Shown here: positions 30,627 through 40,250 of the stretch, piece by piece
How the letters are laid out: each line of letters begins with the position of its first letter
Position numbering within the stretch: position 1 is the first letter of the stretch
Source of the DNA: Lactobacillus pasteurii DSM 23907 = CRBIP 24.76
Lineage (GTDB): Bacteria > Bacillota > Bacilli > Lactobacillales > Lactobacillaceae
DNA: 64,000 bases
Assembly: GCF_000297025.1 (NCBI RefSeq)
Contig: NZ_CAKD01000024.1
Span: 62,001-126,000, forward strand
Direction of reading: 5' to 3'
Position numbers and translations under genes: made by a program
The notes under the pieces: generated by a model
Database searches by the model: none
What the model saw: only the letters and a program-made list of their open reading frames with translations
Told to the model about the DNA's origin: nothing

Positions 30627-30648
30627 AAGATCAATTTCTTTGATCGTA

Positions 30649-31725
30649 TTAGCTTTTGCTAGCTTCGCTATCATCGTTTTTTTCTTTGGCCTTTGCAGGC
30701 TTTTCTTGGTCTTGAGTCGCTGAATCTTTATCTTCGCCAATGCCATAAGCATCACGAACTTGTGTTTCAATTTCTGCATAAAGATCCTTATGCTCTTCAA
30801 GATAAGTTTTAGCATTTTCGCGACCCTGGCCAATTCGATCGCTCTTATATGAATACCATGATCCGGCCTTGTCGATAATGTCCTTTTCAACAGCCATATC
30901 AAGCAATTCACCACTTTGAGAAATACCCTTGCCGTACATAATGTCAACTTCTGCTAGCTTGAATGGTGGAGCAACCTTGTTCTTAACTACCTTGATCTTA
31001 ACGCGGTTACCTAAAGCATCACCTGATTGTTTGATTGTGTCTGAACGTCTTACATCTAGTCTAATAGTTGAATAAAACTTCAAGGCACGTCCACCAGGGG
31101 TGGTTTCTGGGCTACCAAACATAACGCCAACTTTTTCACGAATCTGATTGATAAAGATCGCAATTGTCTTAGTTTTGTTGATATTACCAGAAAGCTTACG
31201 CAAAGCCTGACTCATCAACCGAGCTTGCAAACCAACGTGGGAATCACCCATTTCGCCATCGATTTCTGCTCGTGGCACCAAAGCAGCAACTGAGTCGACT
31301 ACCAAAATGTCAACTGCTCCAGAAGAAATCAAGGTATCAGCGATTGACAAACCTTCTTCACCAGTATTTGGTTGTGAAAGAATCAAGTCATCGATATTTA
31401 CGCCTAAAGCTTTTGCATAGTCTGGATCCATTGCATTTTCAGCATCGATATAAGCTGCAGTACCGCCTCTTTTTTGGACTTCTGCTACAGCGTGGAGTGC
31501 AACAGTAGTCTTACCTGAAGATTCTGGTCCATAAATTTCGATAATTCGACCACGTGGATATCCACCAACTCCAAGGGCAGCATCAAGGGCAAGAGAACCA
31601 GTTGGAATGGTTGAGATCTTGGTATCTGCCTTTTCGCCCATTCTCATAACGGCTCCCTTACCAAAGTTCTTTTCGATCTTCTTAAGGGCATCTTCTAATG
31701 CCTTTTGCTTTTCATCTTTAGCCAC
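30649..31725 (-). CDS. recA: Recombinase A
   Basis: A 358-residue strand-exchange protein for recombination, repair and integration of transforming DNA. Walker A is GPESSGKTT, Walker B LVVDS, loop L1/L2 region [28 protein letters not shown], and a charged Lys/Glu/Asp tail. The start is probably GTG at 31725 (giving the usual AKDEK N-terminus); a TTG just upstream at 31728 is nearly as likely. RBS AAAGGAG is 11-14 bases away. Two promoters lie upstream: TTGCAT-N18-TATAAT near the gene and a com-box-like block further up. No cinA precedes it here; pgsA does. Confidence 0.97.
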   Translation of the reverse strand: MAKDEKQKALEDALKKIEKNFGKGAVMRMGEKADTKISTIPTGSLALDAALGVGGYPRGRIIEIYGPESSGKTTVALHAVAEVQKRGGTAAYIDAENAMDPDYAKALGVNIDDLILSQPNTGEEGLSIADTLISSGAVDILVVDSVAALVPRAEIDGEMGDSHVGLQARLMSQALRKLSGNINKTKTIAIFINQIREKVGVMFGSPETTPGGRALKFYSTIRLDVRRSDTIKQSGDALGNRVKIKVVKNKVAPPFKLAEVDIMYGKGISQSGELLDMAVEKDIIDKAGSWYSYKSDRIGQGRENAKTYLEEHKDLYAEIETQVRDAYGIGEDKDSATQDQEKPAKAKEKNDDSEASKS

Positions 31726-31760
31726 CAAAAAAATTCATCTCCTTTAAACATCACTACATA

Positions 31761-31790
31761 ATTATACTTGGTCTAATAAATAGAATGCAA
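31761..31790 (-). promoter_or_regulatory. Housekeeping promoter of recA
   Basis: On the minus strand TTGCAT (31785-31790), 18-base spacer, TATAAT (31761-31766), about 36 bases before the recA start. Confidence 0.7.
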
Positions 31791-31808
31791 GAAATTGGGA
31801 AACTAGTC

Positions 31809-31847
31809 CCCATATAATATATACGCAAAAAATCGCCAAAAATTTTT
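31809..31847 (-). promoter_or_regulatory. Com-box-like promoter upstream of recA
   Basis: On the minus strand AAATTTTT, 12-base spacer ending in TTTTTTG, CGTATATA and, one base further than in comFA/coiA, ATATGGGG. It lies about 80-120 bases before recA, upstream of the housekeeping promoter. Confidence 0.6.
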
Positions 31848-31869
31848 TTGAAAATAAAAAAATTCGAAA

Positions 31870-31898
31870 ATAAAAAACTGGGACAAGCCCAGTTTTGA
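31870..31898 (-). terminator. pgsA terminator
   Basis: AAAACTGGG and CCCAGTTTT arms followed on the minus strand by TTTTTTATTTT, just after the pgsA stop. It ends the long ftsK-to-pgsA gene run. Confidence 0.85.
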
Positions 31899-31900
31899 AA

Positions 31901-32464
31901 TTACATAGAACCTTTAAATACGCCCCATGAACCCTTGAAGTAGTCGTATCCTGAGTAAACAGCAAATACTAAAGCTACATAAAGCATAATAGTTCCGATC
32001 TTAAATGGATCTCCTACTAACAAAAGAATGATTGCTAACATTTGTGCAGTAGTCTTAATCTTACCTGGCATCTTAGCTGCAATAACTTCGCCATCGTTTT
32101 CAACTACGATCAAACGCAAACCAGTTACGGCAAGTTCGCGGCAAACGATAATTGCAACGATCCAAGCTGGAGCTAATTTCAATTCTACTAAAAAGATGAA
32201 GGCAGTCATAGTCAACATCTTGTCTGCAAGTGGGTCAGCAAACTTGCCAAAATTAGTTACTAAATGACGCGCACGTGCAATATGTCCATCTAACCAGTCA
32301 GTTGCTGAAGCAACTGCAAATACGATCATCGCAATTAATTGAAGCCACGATACTTCATTGCCTCCAACCATATATCCACCGGTTGCGTCCTTAAAGACTA
32401 GCAATAACATAAATACTGGAATCATAAAGATTCTCAACATTGTCAATTTATTTGGTAAATTCAT
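31901..32464 (-). CDS. pgsA: CDP-diacylglycerol-glycerol-3-phosphate 3-phosphatidyltransferase
   Basis: A 187-residue membrane enzyme making phosphatidylglycerophosphate, the precursor of phosphatidylglycerol and cardiolipin. The CDP-alcohol phosphotransferase motif is intact: D-x2-DG-x2-AR...G-x3-D-x3-D in DWLDGHIARARHLVTNFGKFADPLADK (about 61-86). About five helices. It follows rodZ by 34 bases, as in many Firmicutes. Confidence 0.96.
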   Translation of the reverse strand: MNLPNKLTMLRIFMIPVFMLLLVFKDATGGYMVGGNEVSWLQLIAMIVFAVASATDWLDGHIARARHLVTNFGKFADPLADKMLTMTAFIFLVELKLAPAWIVAIIVCRELAVTGLRLIVVENDGEVIAAKMPGKIKTTAQMLAIILLLVGDPFKIGTIMLYVALVFAVYSGYDYFKGSWGVFKGSM

Positions 32465-32498
32465 ACTTCTTCCACACTTCTAATTTTAAATTTCAATT

Positions 32499-33521
32499 TT
32501 ATTGATTATTGTCTGAACCGCCATCGTTTTGATCAGAACTGCCAGCTGATGAACTGGTGTTTTGATCAGTAGCACTGCTGCTTTGGCTTGATTGTTGACT
32601 TTGAGTAGTAGATGATTGTGAACTACTTTGAGCGCTACTTGAACTAGATGAGCTACTTTGAGTAGTTGAACTAGTAGTGGTGCTTGAGCTAGTAGTTGTT
32701 GAAGAATCCTGATTCTTGCCAATCAACAAAGTAATTGTACGGTAGCTTGAAGTAGCAGTGTATGGAATCTTCTTGCCAGCAACCTTAATTGAAGTACCAT
32801 TGTCATTTCCGAAAGTTACAGTAACTGAAGTAGCATCAGTTGGCAAAGTCAATTCATGACTTTGGTTAGCAGACATAGTTTGTTGCCATTGAACAGTTCC
32901 GTTAATTGCGATACTTACGCTAATTGCTTGATCGCCAGACTTAACTTCCAGTTTACGGTTTGACTTTAAGCCAAGAATTCGATATTGATTATCGTCAATC
33001 TTTTGTACCTTAACTGCAGCCTTCTTCTTTTTAACTGCTGGCTTTGAGCTCTTCTTTGAAGAACTTTGTGATGAAACAGTCACGTTGCTATCTGCATTGT
33101 TGTTTTGATTGCCTGAAGAAAGGTGAGCATATAAAACATATACCACTAAAACAACAACTACCACGCCCAAGCCTACAGCTATTCTAGGCAAGTAATTCTT
33201 CCATAAATTCTTCTTGTTATTGGTAGTCTTTTTGACTTCTTCGCTTTTATTATCAATGGAATTTTCAACGTATTCATCAGGTTTTGATTCTGGAACATCT
33301 TGATGATATTCGCTCAATAATTCCTTGCCATCTAGCCCAACGATTTGGGCATATTGTCTAATAAACGCTCTTACGTAAAAGTCGCCAGGAAGCTTATCGA
33401 ATTCATTTTGTTCGATTGCGGTTAAATATCTTCCCTGAATCTTCGTGGTCTTTTCAATATCTGAAATAGTAAGACCCTTTTCCTCTCTGGCACTACGTAA
33501 TTTTTCTCCAATATCTGCCAT
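32499..33521 (-). CDS. rodZ: RodZ-like cell-shape protein (YmfM)
   Basis: A 340-residue bitopic protein. The cytoplasmic N-terminus is a Cro-type helix-turn-helix (about 5-75, GEKLRSAREEKGLTISDIEKTTKI), which in RodZ contacts MreB. A linker leads to one membrane helix at about 112-134. Outside follows a DUF4115-like beta domain (about 165-255, VQKIDDNQYRILGLKSNRKLEV). The last 70 or so residues are almost only Ser, Thr, Gln and Asn. Its place next to pgsA and the ymf genes matches the Bacillus ymfM locus. Confidence 0.88.
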   Translation of the reverse strand: MADIGEKLRSAREEKGLTISDIEKTTKIQGRYLTAIEQNEFDKLPGDFYVRAFIRQYAQIVGLDGKELLSEYHQDVPESKPDEYVENSIDNKSEEVKKTTNNKKNLWKNYLPRIAVGLGVVVVVLVVYVLYAHLSSGNQNNNADSNVTVSSQSSSKKSSKPAVKKKKAAVKVQKIDDNQYRILGLKSNRKLEVKSGDQAISVSIAINGTVQWQQTMSANQSHELTLPTDATSVTVTFGNDNGTSIKVAGKKIPYTATSSYRTITLLIGKNQDSSTTTSSSTTTSSTTQSSSSSSSSAQSSSQSSTTQSQQSSQSSSATDQNTSSSAGSSDQNDGGSDNNQ

Positions 33522-33589
33522 AATTACCTCTTAAAAATTTAGATTATCAAATTGAGTATACCATAAATATTCGTATTTATACCGAGTTA

Positions 33590-34318
33590 TTATAAAAGCC
33601 ACCCACCTGAGACATAAATTGTTTGTCCGGTTAGATATGCACTCTCTTTAGCTAGCAAATTTTTCACCCAAAAAGCAACGTCGCTTCCTTGAGCTAGTCT
33701 TCCCATTGGAATCTCCTCTTTGAGCAAATCAAAGGTATCTTCAGAAAAGATTTTGTTCATTTCAGTATCTACTGCACCAGGAGCTAGGGTATTGACAGTC
33801 AAATTAGCTGAAGCTACTTCTCTAGCATAAGCCTGACTAAAGCGACTAAGTCCGGCCTTGCTTGCACTATATACAGCTTCTAGTGCACTGCCTTGGCCGC
33901 CATAGACTGAACCAAGATAGACAATCCGGCTGTATTCTTGCTTAGTCAACATTTGCTCTAGCAATCTGGTTATTTTGATAGGTACTAGTAAATTCACTTG
34001 CATAATTTGATCGATCTTAGATAGCCTTTGATCAGCCAAAAAGCCATAGTCAGTAATTCCTTGAGCAAAGACTAGCGCATTGACTGGAAAAAGCTGACTT
34101 GTCCATTGCTCTAAGCTTTGATTATCTGCCAAAAAATCCAGCTTAACCGGCATAAAATCTTGACTTTGATATTGCTCGCTTAGCTGATTCATCAGCTCTA
34201 TCGCCTTTTGTTCATTATGGCAATAATGCAAATATAAAGACCAGCCATCTTTAGCAAGTTCTTGGCAAATAGCTTCTCCAATACCACCAGTTGCACCAAA
34301 CACAATTGCTCGTTGCAT
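33590..34318 (-). CDS. ymfI: SDR-family oxidoreductase (YmfI-like)
   Basis: A 242-residue short-chain dehydrogenase/reductase. The cofactor loop is GATGGIGEAICQEL, and the catalytic set is Ser in YLGSVYG and YSASKAG (Tyr-x3-Lys). It is related to FabG but lies in the ymf cluster after ymfH, as in Bacillus, where its substrate is unknown. It begins 3 bases after the ymfH stop. Confidence 0.88.
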   Translation of the reverse strand: MQRAIVFGATGGIGEAICQELAKDGWSLYLHYCHNEQKAIELMNQLSEQYQSQDFMPVKLDFLADNQSLEQWTSQLFPVNALVFAQGITDYGFLADQRLSKIDQIMQVNLLVPIKITRLLEQMLTKQEYSRIVYLGSVYGGQGSALEAVYSASKAGLSRFSQAYAREVASANLTVNTLAPGAVDTEMNKIFSEDTFDLLKEEIPMGRLAQGSDVAFWVKNLLAKESAYLTGQTIYVSGGWLL

Positions 34319-34321
34319 AAA

Positions 34322-35563
34322 CTACTTTCCTTTCCTTAAACTAACCGAACAGATCTCACAACCTTCTAGCAAGCTTTGACAGAATTTTTGATAATCTTCA
34401 AAACTCATCGCTTGAAGATTGCGCAAGTTGGCATAAGAATCCTCATTGTCCAAACTGCCTTCAGCCATTTCGATTGCTAAGAAAGGAATATTATTCAAAC
34501 TGCGCTCATGCTGAGCGAGCCATTCTTTTTTCTGCATTTCAAAAAACATTTTGGCATAAACTAGATCTTTGCTAGAGATTGGTTTGACTATTTCTTTTTT
34601 GATTTGATCGATCAGAATTGGACTTTTTGGACTTAATCCTAAAATCGTCACGAAATTTCCTTGACGGGTATAATTTGCGGAAATTTGCAATGAGTTAGTA
34701 ACTAAACCGGCTTGCTTCATTTGCTCAAACCATGGGCTCATTACACTCAGTTTCGATTCTAACATTATTTCTAGCAAAATTTGAGCCAATTCCCAACTTG
34801 ATAATACTTTCTTAAAATTTTGCAGACGCAGGCCTAGACCAAACATGTTGGAGTCAGTTGTCGAATCAATCACTAAATCGCGCATTTTTCCATGCTCTTG
34901 CAAATCAGAAAACTTTGCCTTTTTAGAGCTATCTAGGTACTTTTTTTGCAATTTATCAACTAGCGAAGTAATGGATTGAATTTGTCCCTCAGAAAAATCT
35001 CCGCAGGCAATAAAATGCATTTTTTCTGGCAAATAATTTTCTTGATATACCTGCGTCAAATCTTCCGCAGTAATAGCTGCAATTGACTCCTTAGTTCCAG
35101 CTACATCAATGCCCAAATTTGATTGATCAAACATTTCGATCATCAAATTATTGCCAATTGCCCAAGAAGGGTCATCTTGATACATAGCCAATTCCTGCTG
35201 GATAATTGGCGTTTCTTTAGCTACATTTTCTTTAGTAAAATATGGTTCGCCAACTAATCTAAACAGCAATTCGATCAGCTTATTATTCTGATCGATTCCG
35301 CTACAATAAAACATCGTTTCATTGAACGAGGTCATGGCATTTACATCAGCGCCCAACTTTTCAAACTGATGCGAAAGGTCTCCCTCAGGCTTAGCAAAAA
35401 GCTTGTGTTCAAGAAAATGAGCTGAGCCGGGCTTTTCTTGTGGATCGGCACTACCAAAGTCAACAATTATCCCAAAGAAACGCTGATTAAAATTAGGCCG
35501 CAAAACAATCTGGGAAGTAAGGCCAGACTCGTATTTATGAGAATATATTTTAGGTGCTATCAT
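34322..35563 (-). CDS. ymfH: M16-family zinc peptidase (YmfH-like)
   Basis: A 413-residue insulinase-type peptidase. The inverted zinc motif HxxEH is present as HFLEH near residue 49, with a downstream Glu region (ETPIIQQELAMYQDDPS). M16 enzymes often act as heterodimers with an inactive partner; ymfF next to it lacks the motif. Its start overlaps the ymfF stop by four bases. Peptide substrate unknown. Confidence 0.9.
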   Translation of the reverse strand: MIAPKIYSHKYESGLTSQIVLRPNFNQRFFGIIVDFGSADPQEKPGSAHFLEHKLFAKPEGDLSHQFEKLGADVNAMTSFNETMFYCSGIDQNNKLIELLFRLVGEPYFTKENVAKETPIIQQELAMYQDDPSWAIGNNLMIEMFDQSNLGIDVAGTKESIAAITAEDLTQVYQENYLPEKMHFIACGDFSEGQIQSITSLVDKLQKKYLDSSKKAKFSDLQEHGKMRDLVIDSTTDSNMFGLGLRLQNFKKVLSSWELAQILLEIMLESKLSVMSPWFEQMKQAGLVTNSLQISANYTRQGNFVTILGLSPKSPILIDQIKKEIVKPISSKDLVYAKMFFEMQKKEWLAQHERSLNNIPFLAIEMAEGSLDNEDSYANLRNLQAMSFEDYQKFCQSLLEGCEICSVSLRKGK

Positions 35564-36777
35564 TTTAATACATAACTTTCATTCAAAAATAGTTTCTGAG
35601 CAAAAGTAGTCATCTGCTTCATGGTCAAATGACTAATCGCCCAGTCGCGGTTAAACTCTTGATAACCAGAAAATAACTCACCACGCAAAAGTTGGGCCAA
35701 ATGCCAGCTTTCATGGTCTTGACCGATCAATTGGACGTTCTTCAGGCTCTTTTTGGCCTTTTTAAATAAGGCTTCGTCGATCTCGCCATTAGCGACTTTA
35801 TTGACTTCTTGAAGAATAATCGCCTTAGCCTCGTCTGCTTTTTCCGGATCAAGTCCTGCATTAATCAAAAAGAGGCTATTATTAGCATAATTATTGGCAT
35901 CGATTGCATAAGCAGCACCTAATTCTTCGCGGACTTTGACAAACAACTTAGATGACTGATCTCCTGCCAAATATTGTGCCAGCATCATCCCAGCAATCTG
36001 TTCTTGATAGGTCATCTTGCCGGCAAAGCCGTAGCCAATGAGCAGCTGAGCTTGATAATTATCTTGCTCATCAAACTCATTAATCTGCAGTTTTGGTGCT
36101 GGAATAGTCAAGTTATCGACCATGAAGCGCTTGATTAAGCCTGGCTGCTTGAAATGGTCATGGATCAGCTTTTCAACTTGGCTACTTCCTTTAGCAAAGC
36201 CGACAACTGCCACTGGCAACATCTTCATATTGTCAAAGAACTCCCGCAAACTATAATCATCTGCTTCTTCGATCTCTTTAACTGGTCCAACGAAATTTTC
36301 GGCATAATCTGGCTCATCTTGATACCAAAGCTTAAAGAAGCGATCCAAGGCATAATTGGCTGGCTCTTGAATCAATTCTTGGTAATCAGCTAAAATCTGC
36401 CTTTTGGTATATTCGATTAGTTCATCGTCAAAGCTAGGATGCTGGACAATTTTGGCAAATAAATCCACGATCGCTTGATATGTATATTCTGGATCTAATA
36501 TCTCTTGAGGCTCGATGAAATTAGCAATATAAGAAACGATTAATTCTTTTCCAAACAATTGGGGACTGGCTTCAAATTGCAAATCATAAAGATTGGACAT
36601 GGCCGCTTCTTGACTGCTAATAGTTGGATAAAACAAACTGGCATTGCTTTGCAATCTCGTAATCAAGCTAGCATAGGCTAAATTATGACTAGTTAAGGGC
36701 AAACGCAAAAAACAGCCAATAGTGGCTGTAGTAAATTTATCATTAGGAACAATTTTCGTATTAATTGTGAGCATCAT
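35560..36777 (-). CDS. ymfF: M16-family peptidase homologue without zinc motif (YmfF-like)
   Basis: A 405-residue paralogue of YmfH with the M16 fold ([50 protein letters not shown] is typical of the C-terminal half). No HxxEH occurs near the N-terminus, so it is probably the non-catalytic partner. Two ATG codons stand in tandem (36777, 36774). The start overlaps the ftsK end by 17 bases, so translation is probably coupled. Confidence 0.87.
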   Translation of the reverse strand: MMLTINTKIVPNDKFTTATIGCFLRLPLTSHNLAYASLITRLQSNASLFYPTISSQEAAMSNLYDLQFEASPQLFGKELIVSYIANFIEPQEILDPEYTYQAIVDLFAKIVQHPSFDDELIEYTKRQILADYQELIQEPANYALDRFFKLWYQDEPDYAENFVGPVKEIEEADDYSLREFFDNMKMLPVAVVGFAKGSSQVEKLIHDHFKQPGLIKRFMVDNLTIPAPKLQINEFDEQDNYQAQLLIGYGFAGKMTYQEQIAGMMLAQYLAGDQSSKLFVKVREELGAAYAIDANNYANNSLFLINAGLDPEKADEAKAIILQEVNKVANGEIDEALFKKAKKSLKNVQLIGQDHESWHLAQLLRGELFSGYQEFNRDWAISHLTMKQMTTFAQKLFLNESYVLK

Positions 36778-39226
36778 GATTCTCTTCCTTTTCTGGAGGC
36801 AAAAGTACTTGACGAGGTTTGGATCCTTCAGAAGGACCTACGACACCTCTAGCTTCCATTTCTTCAACAATTCTGGCAGCACGATTGTAACCAATTCTAA
36901 AGCGGCGTTGGAGCATTGAAACGCTGGCACTTTGCTGATGGCGAACAAGATCTACTGCTTGCTGATAAAATTCATCTTCTGGCTCATCATTATCGCTATC
37001 ATCGCTTGAAGAACCATGTTGCGGAATCATTTCTTGATCATATTCAGCTTCTTGTTGCTGCTTGACCCATTCAATGACCTTTTCAACTTCATCACTAGCA
37101 ATATAAGCTCCCTGAATTCTTTCAGGCTTGCTTGCACCAATTGGCATGTATAACATATCCCCTCGGCCTAGCAATTTTTCTGCACCGGTTTGGTCCAAAA
37201 TTGTCCGCGAATCAGTCCCACTAGAAACTGCAAAAGAAATTCTCGAAGGAACATTGGCCTTGATTAAACCAGTAATAACATCGACACTTGGACGCTGAGT
37301 TGCCAAAATCATGTGAATTCCGGCTGCTCTAGCCATCTGTCCCAATCTAACGATTTGATCTTCAACCTCGCGTCCGCCAACCATCATAAGGTCACTTAAT
37401 TCATCAACAACAACGACAATGAATGGCAATGGCTTCATGGCTGGCTTAGACCTATCCTGATTGTTTTCTTCAACCTTTTGGTTGTATTCGCCAATATTTC
37501 TTGCCCCACTGGCTGCAAATAGCTTATAGCGTCGTTCCATTTCTTTAACTGCCTTGTGCAAGGCTTTAGCTGCAAGCTTGGAATCAGTGACAACTGGAAT
37601 CAATAAATGAGCTACCCCATTATAAACGGAAAGCTCAACCATCTTAGGGTCAATCAAAACCAACTTAACTTCTTCTGGACGAGCCTTCATCAAAATAGAA
37701 GTCAAGATCGTGTTGATTGCAACAGACTTACCAGAACCAGTTGAACCGGCAATCAAAAGGTGGGGCATTTTGGTTAAATTAGCCGAAATAATTTGACCGG
37801 TAACATCTTTTCCAAGTGGCACAGTCAACGGATCTTGCTTGCCTTTTGCATCTTGATGTTCCATTACGTCTTTAAAAGAAACCGCAGACGTCGTTTTATT
37901 CGGAACTTCGATTCCGATAAACGGCTTGCCAGGAATGGGTGCTTCAATTCTGATATCCTTAGCCGCTAATGCCAAAGCCAAGTCATCTGCCAAGTTAACA
38001 ATTCGGCTAACTTTAACCCCAACAGCTGGCTGAACTTCATAACGAGTGATTGTCGGACCCAGGATGGCCTTTTTGATGATTACATCAACGCCGAAACTCT
38101 TGAAAGTTGATTGCAAGGTGGCGGTATTTTGCTGAATCATCTTTTTATCGGATGATTGGTCAATCTTCTTGATTGGATCAAGTAAGCTAAGTGGTGGCTT
38201 TTTATAGATTCGATTTGGCTTAGCTGCTGGCTGCTGATCAAGCTCGCCGTGGTTAACGTCGGCTAATTCTGCTACTAACTTTTGATCTTCTTGAGCAAAA
38301 TTATGCGGACGAGGCAACTCATCTGGCTCTTCGTCTTCTTGCACCTCTTCTGCTTCTTCATGTTGCTGGGCAACTTGAACTTGCACTGGCTCGGAAGGAG
38401 TTGCTTCAACTACAGGAATATCTTCTTGATCTTCGTCTTGTTTATCTGATTCATCAACAGAAAAATCAGTCACATCAGGAAAAACCGCATTGCTATCCAT
38501 AAATGGATCCCGCAAATTAGCTTGGTTTTCTTGCTCTTTTTGCAATCTAGCTTCTTGTTGCTGCTCGCGAAGCTCAGTATATTTATCCTTGATCTTTACG
38601 CCGGCTTCTTTATTTTTATCGATAAAAGTTTGGCTAGATTTTTGGAACTTTTCAACAACCGTGCGGTATTTGACATCAAGAAACATCAAAATACCAATTG
38701 GAATTAAAACCCAAGCCAAAATCGTGGTCCCCAGCTGTCCTAACAGTGGATAAAGCAACTGATAGGCAATCGCGCCAAACAAGCCCCCGCCAACTGACTG
38801 CGTAATATTAATTCGACCGAATTCTTCGCCAATTTCAGTGATGAAGGAATTAACAAAACCAGAATAGACTAGATTCTTGCTAAAAAAGCCAATTGATTGA
38901 ATCAATAAAATTGGATACAAGATCAAAACAATCCCTAATCCACGCTTTAATCTAAACTTGGGCAATTTTCCATAGATGATCATAATGGTTCCAACAATTG
39001 CAATGATCCCTGCAAAAATTAGATATGAATCTCCAACAAAAAAGCGTAGTAAATTAGCGACTGTTTTGCCTAACCAACCTACGCGCATAAAGGATAACAA
39101 GGATAAAACCAGCATTGCGATCCCACTTGTTACCCAGTAAAGAGTATCTTCTTGCTTTTTCTTTGCCTTCCGGGCTACAGTATTTTTTCTTTTCTTGACA
39201 TTTCTGCTAGTTTTTTTCTTAGGCAT
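36761..39226 (-). CDS. ftsK: DNA translocase FtsK/SpoIIIE family
   Basis: An 821-residue septal DNA pump that clears chromosome termini during division. A very basic N-terminus leads to four membrane helices (to about 170), an acidic Gln/Glu-rich linker (about 205-320), and the RecA-like motor with Walker A GSTGSGKS and Walker [13 protein letters not shown]. The C-terminal gamma winged helix ([27 protein letters not shown]) reads polar DNA signals. It heads the run ftsK-ymfF-ymfH-ymfI-rodZ-pgsA. Confidence 0.97.
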   Translation of the reverse strand: MPKKKTSRNVKKRKNTVARKAKKKQEDTLYWVTSGIAMLVLSLLSFMRVGWLGKTVANLLRFFVGDSYLIFAGIIAIVGTIMIIYGKLPKFRLKRGLGIVLILYPILLIQSIGFFSKNLVYSGFVNSFITEIGEEFGRINITQSVGGGLFGAIAYQLLYPLLGQLGTTILAWVLIPIGILMFLDVKYRTVVEKFQKSSQTFIDKNKEAGVKIKDKYTELREQQQEARLQKEQENQANLRDPFMDSNAVFPDVTDFSVDESDKQDEDQEDIPVVEATPSEPVQVQVAQQHEEAEEVQEDEEPDELPRPHNFAQEDQKLVAELADVNHGELDQQPAAKPNRIYKKPPLSLLDPIKKIDQSSDKKMIQQNTATLQSTFKSFGVDVIIKKAILGPTITRYEVQPAVGVKVSRIVNLADDLALALAAKDIRIEAPIPGKPFIGIEVPNKTTSAVSFKDVMEHQDAKGKQDPLTVPLGKDVTGQIISANLTKMPHLLIAGSTGSGKSVAINTILTSILMKARPEEVKLVLIDPKMVELSVYNGVAHLLIPVVTDSKLAAKALHKAVKEMERRYKLFAASGARNIGEYNQKVEENNQDRSKPAMKPLPFIVVVVDELSDLMMVGGREVEDQIVRLGQMARAAGIHMILATQRPSVDVITGLIKANVPSRISFAVSSGTDSRTILDQTGAEKLLGRGDMLYMPIGASKPERIQGAYIASDEVEKVIEWVKQQQEAEYDQEMIPQHGSSSDDSDNDEPEDEFYQQAVDLVRHQQSASVSMLQRRFRIGYNRAARIVEEMEARGVVGPSEGSKPRQVLLPPEKEENHDAHN

Positions 39227-39245
39227 GAACTCACCCTAATTAAAC

Positions 39246-39638
39246 TTAAAAATTAGCTTGGAAATTCAAGTTGACTGGTTCGTCAAGCGTAATTTGAGTA
39301 ACTTGATAAGTTAGCGTTTCAATGTATTCGACTAGTGGACGACTCAATAATCTGTAGTCGTTTGGATCAAGATCATCGCCTTCGCCGTAGTAGTCCTTCA
39401 ACATAACGATTTGGCTAATCTTGCCGCTAACAGTGAAGAAGCCAGGATGTGGAGCTACATCGAAAGTTACAGATACTTCAAAGTAGCTGCCACCTTGCCC
39501 TGAATCAGTCGTACCATCTTCGTTATTTTTGGTTGCCTTGCTAAAAGCAACATTTACATCATTAGCTACTCTAGGCTCTTCATTTAAGTCGTAATGAAAA
39601 GCTTCAACCATGATTGGGGTTTCTTTTGAAAAGTCCAT
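39246..39638 (-). CDS. DUF1149 family protein (SecB-like fold)
   Basis: A 130-residue soluble protein. Its sequence, with VSVTFDVAPHPGFFTVSGKISQ and LSRPLVEYIETLTYQVTQITLDEPVNL, fits DUF1149, which is related in fold to the export chaperone SecB. No function is established. The start overlaps the trmL stop by one base and ftsK follows after 19 bases. Confidence 0.75.
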   Translation of the reverse strand: MDFSKETPIMVEAFHYDLNEEPRVANDVNVAFSKATKNNEDGTTDSGQGGSYFEVSVTFDVAPHPGFFTVSGKISQIVMLKDYYGEGDDLDPNDYRLLSRPLVEYIETLTYQVTQITLDEPVNLNFQANF

Positions 39639-40195
39639 TATTTGCCTCCTAAATTGCGTTCATAACGTTCTGGACGATTGTAGTCATCCTTAAGTTTGTC
39701 ATTTTCGTAGTGGTGCTCTTTTTCCATATTTGGGAAACCTTGTTGTCTCAAAGCTTCAAGCAAGACCATTGCTACAGAATTAGATAAATTGTAGCAACGA
39801 ATATTGTCAGACATTGGAATTCTTAAATTGCGGTCATAGTATTCGCGCATGAAAGTTTCTGGCAAACCAGTAGTTTCCTTACCAAAAACAAAGTAATAAT
39901 CCTTGTCTTGATCAGTATAATCTACTTCAGCATAGTTTTTGGATGAAAACTTTGAGATTAAGTACATTTCATCTGTTGGCTTTAAAGTCTTCAAAAATGC
40001 GTCCAAGTCATCATGCAAGTGAATTTCAACCTTGTCCCAGTAATCTAATCCTGCACGCTTCATTTGCTTGTCGTCAATCTTGAAGCCCAAAGGTTCGATT
40101 AAGTCCAATACCGTATTGGTACCAGCACAAGTTCTTGCAATATTTCCAGTGTTAGCTGGCATTACTGGTTCAAATAACACAACGTGATTTGTCAT
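39638..40195 (-). CDS. trmL: tRNA (cytidine(34)-2'-O)-methyltransferase
   Basis: A 185-residue SPOUT-class methyltransferase that modifies the wobble base of tRNA-Leu isoacceptors. The fold marks are FEPVMPANTGNIARTCAGT, FGKETTGLPE and RIPMSDNIRCYNLSNSVAMVLLEALRQ, the knotted cofactor site. The C-terminus carries a charged extension (about 160-185, KEHHYENDKLKDDYNRPERYE) that is longer than in enterobacterial TrmL. Confidence 0.92.
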   Translation of the reverse strand: MTNHVVLFEPVMPANTGNIARTCAGTNTVLDLIEPLGFKIDDKQMKRAGLDYWDKVEIHLHDDLDAFLKTLKPTDEMYLISKFSSKNYAEVDYTDQDKDYYFVFGKETTGLPETFMREYYDRNLRIPMSDNIRCYNLSNSVAMVLLEALRQQGFPNMEKEHHYENDKLKDDYNRPERYERNLGGK

Positions 40196-40216
40196 AAAAA
40201 TATATTCCCCCTAGTT

Positions 40217-40250
40217 AGTAAAAAACGTGGTTTATAAAGCCACGTTTTAC
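40217..40250 (-). terminator. Terminator after the AI-2E-type permease gene
   Basis: AAAACGTGG and CCACGTTTT arms, with TTTTTTACT on the minus strand; it overlaps the stop codon at 40247. Confidence 0.8.
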
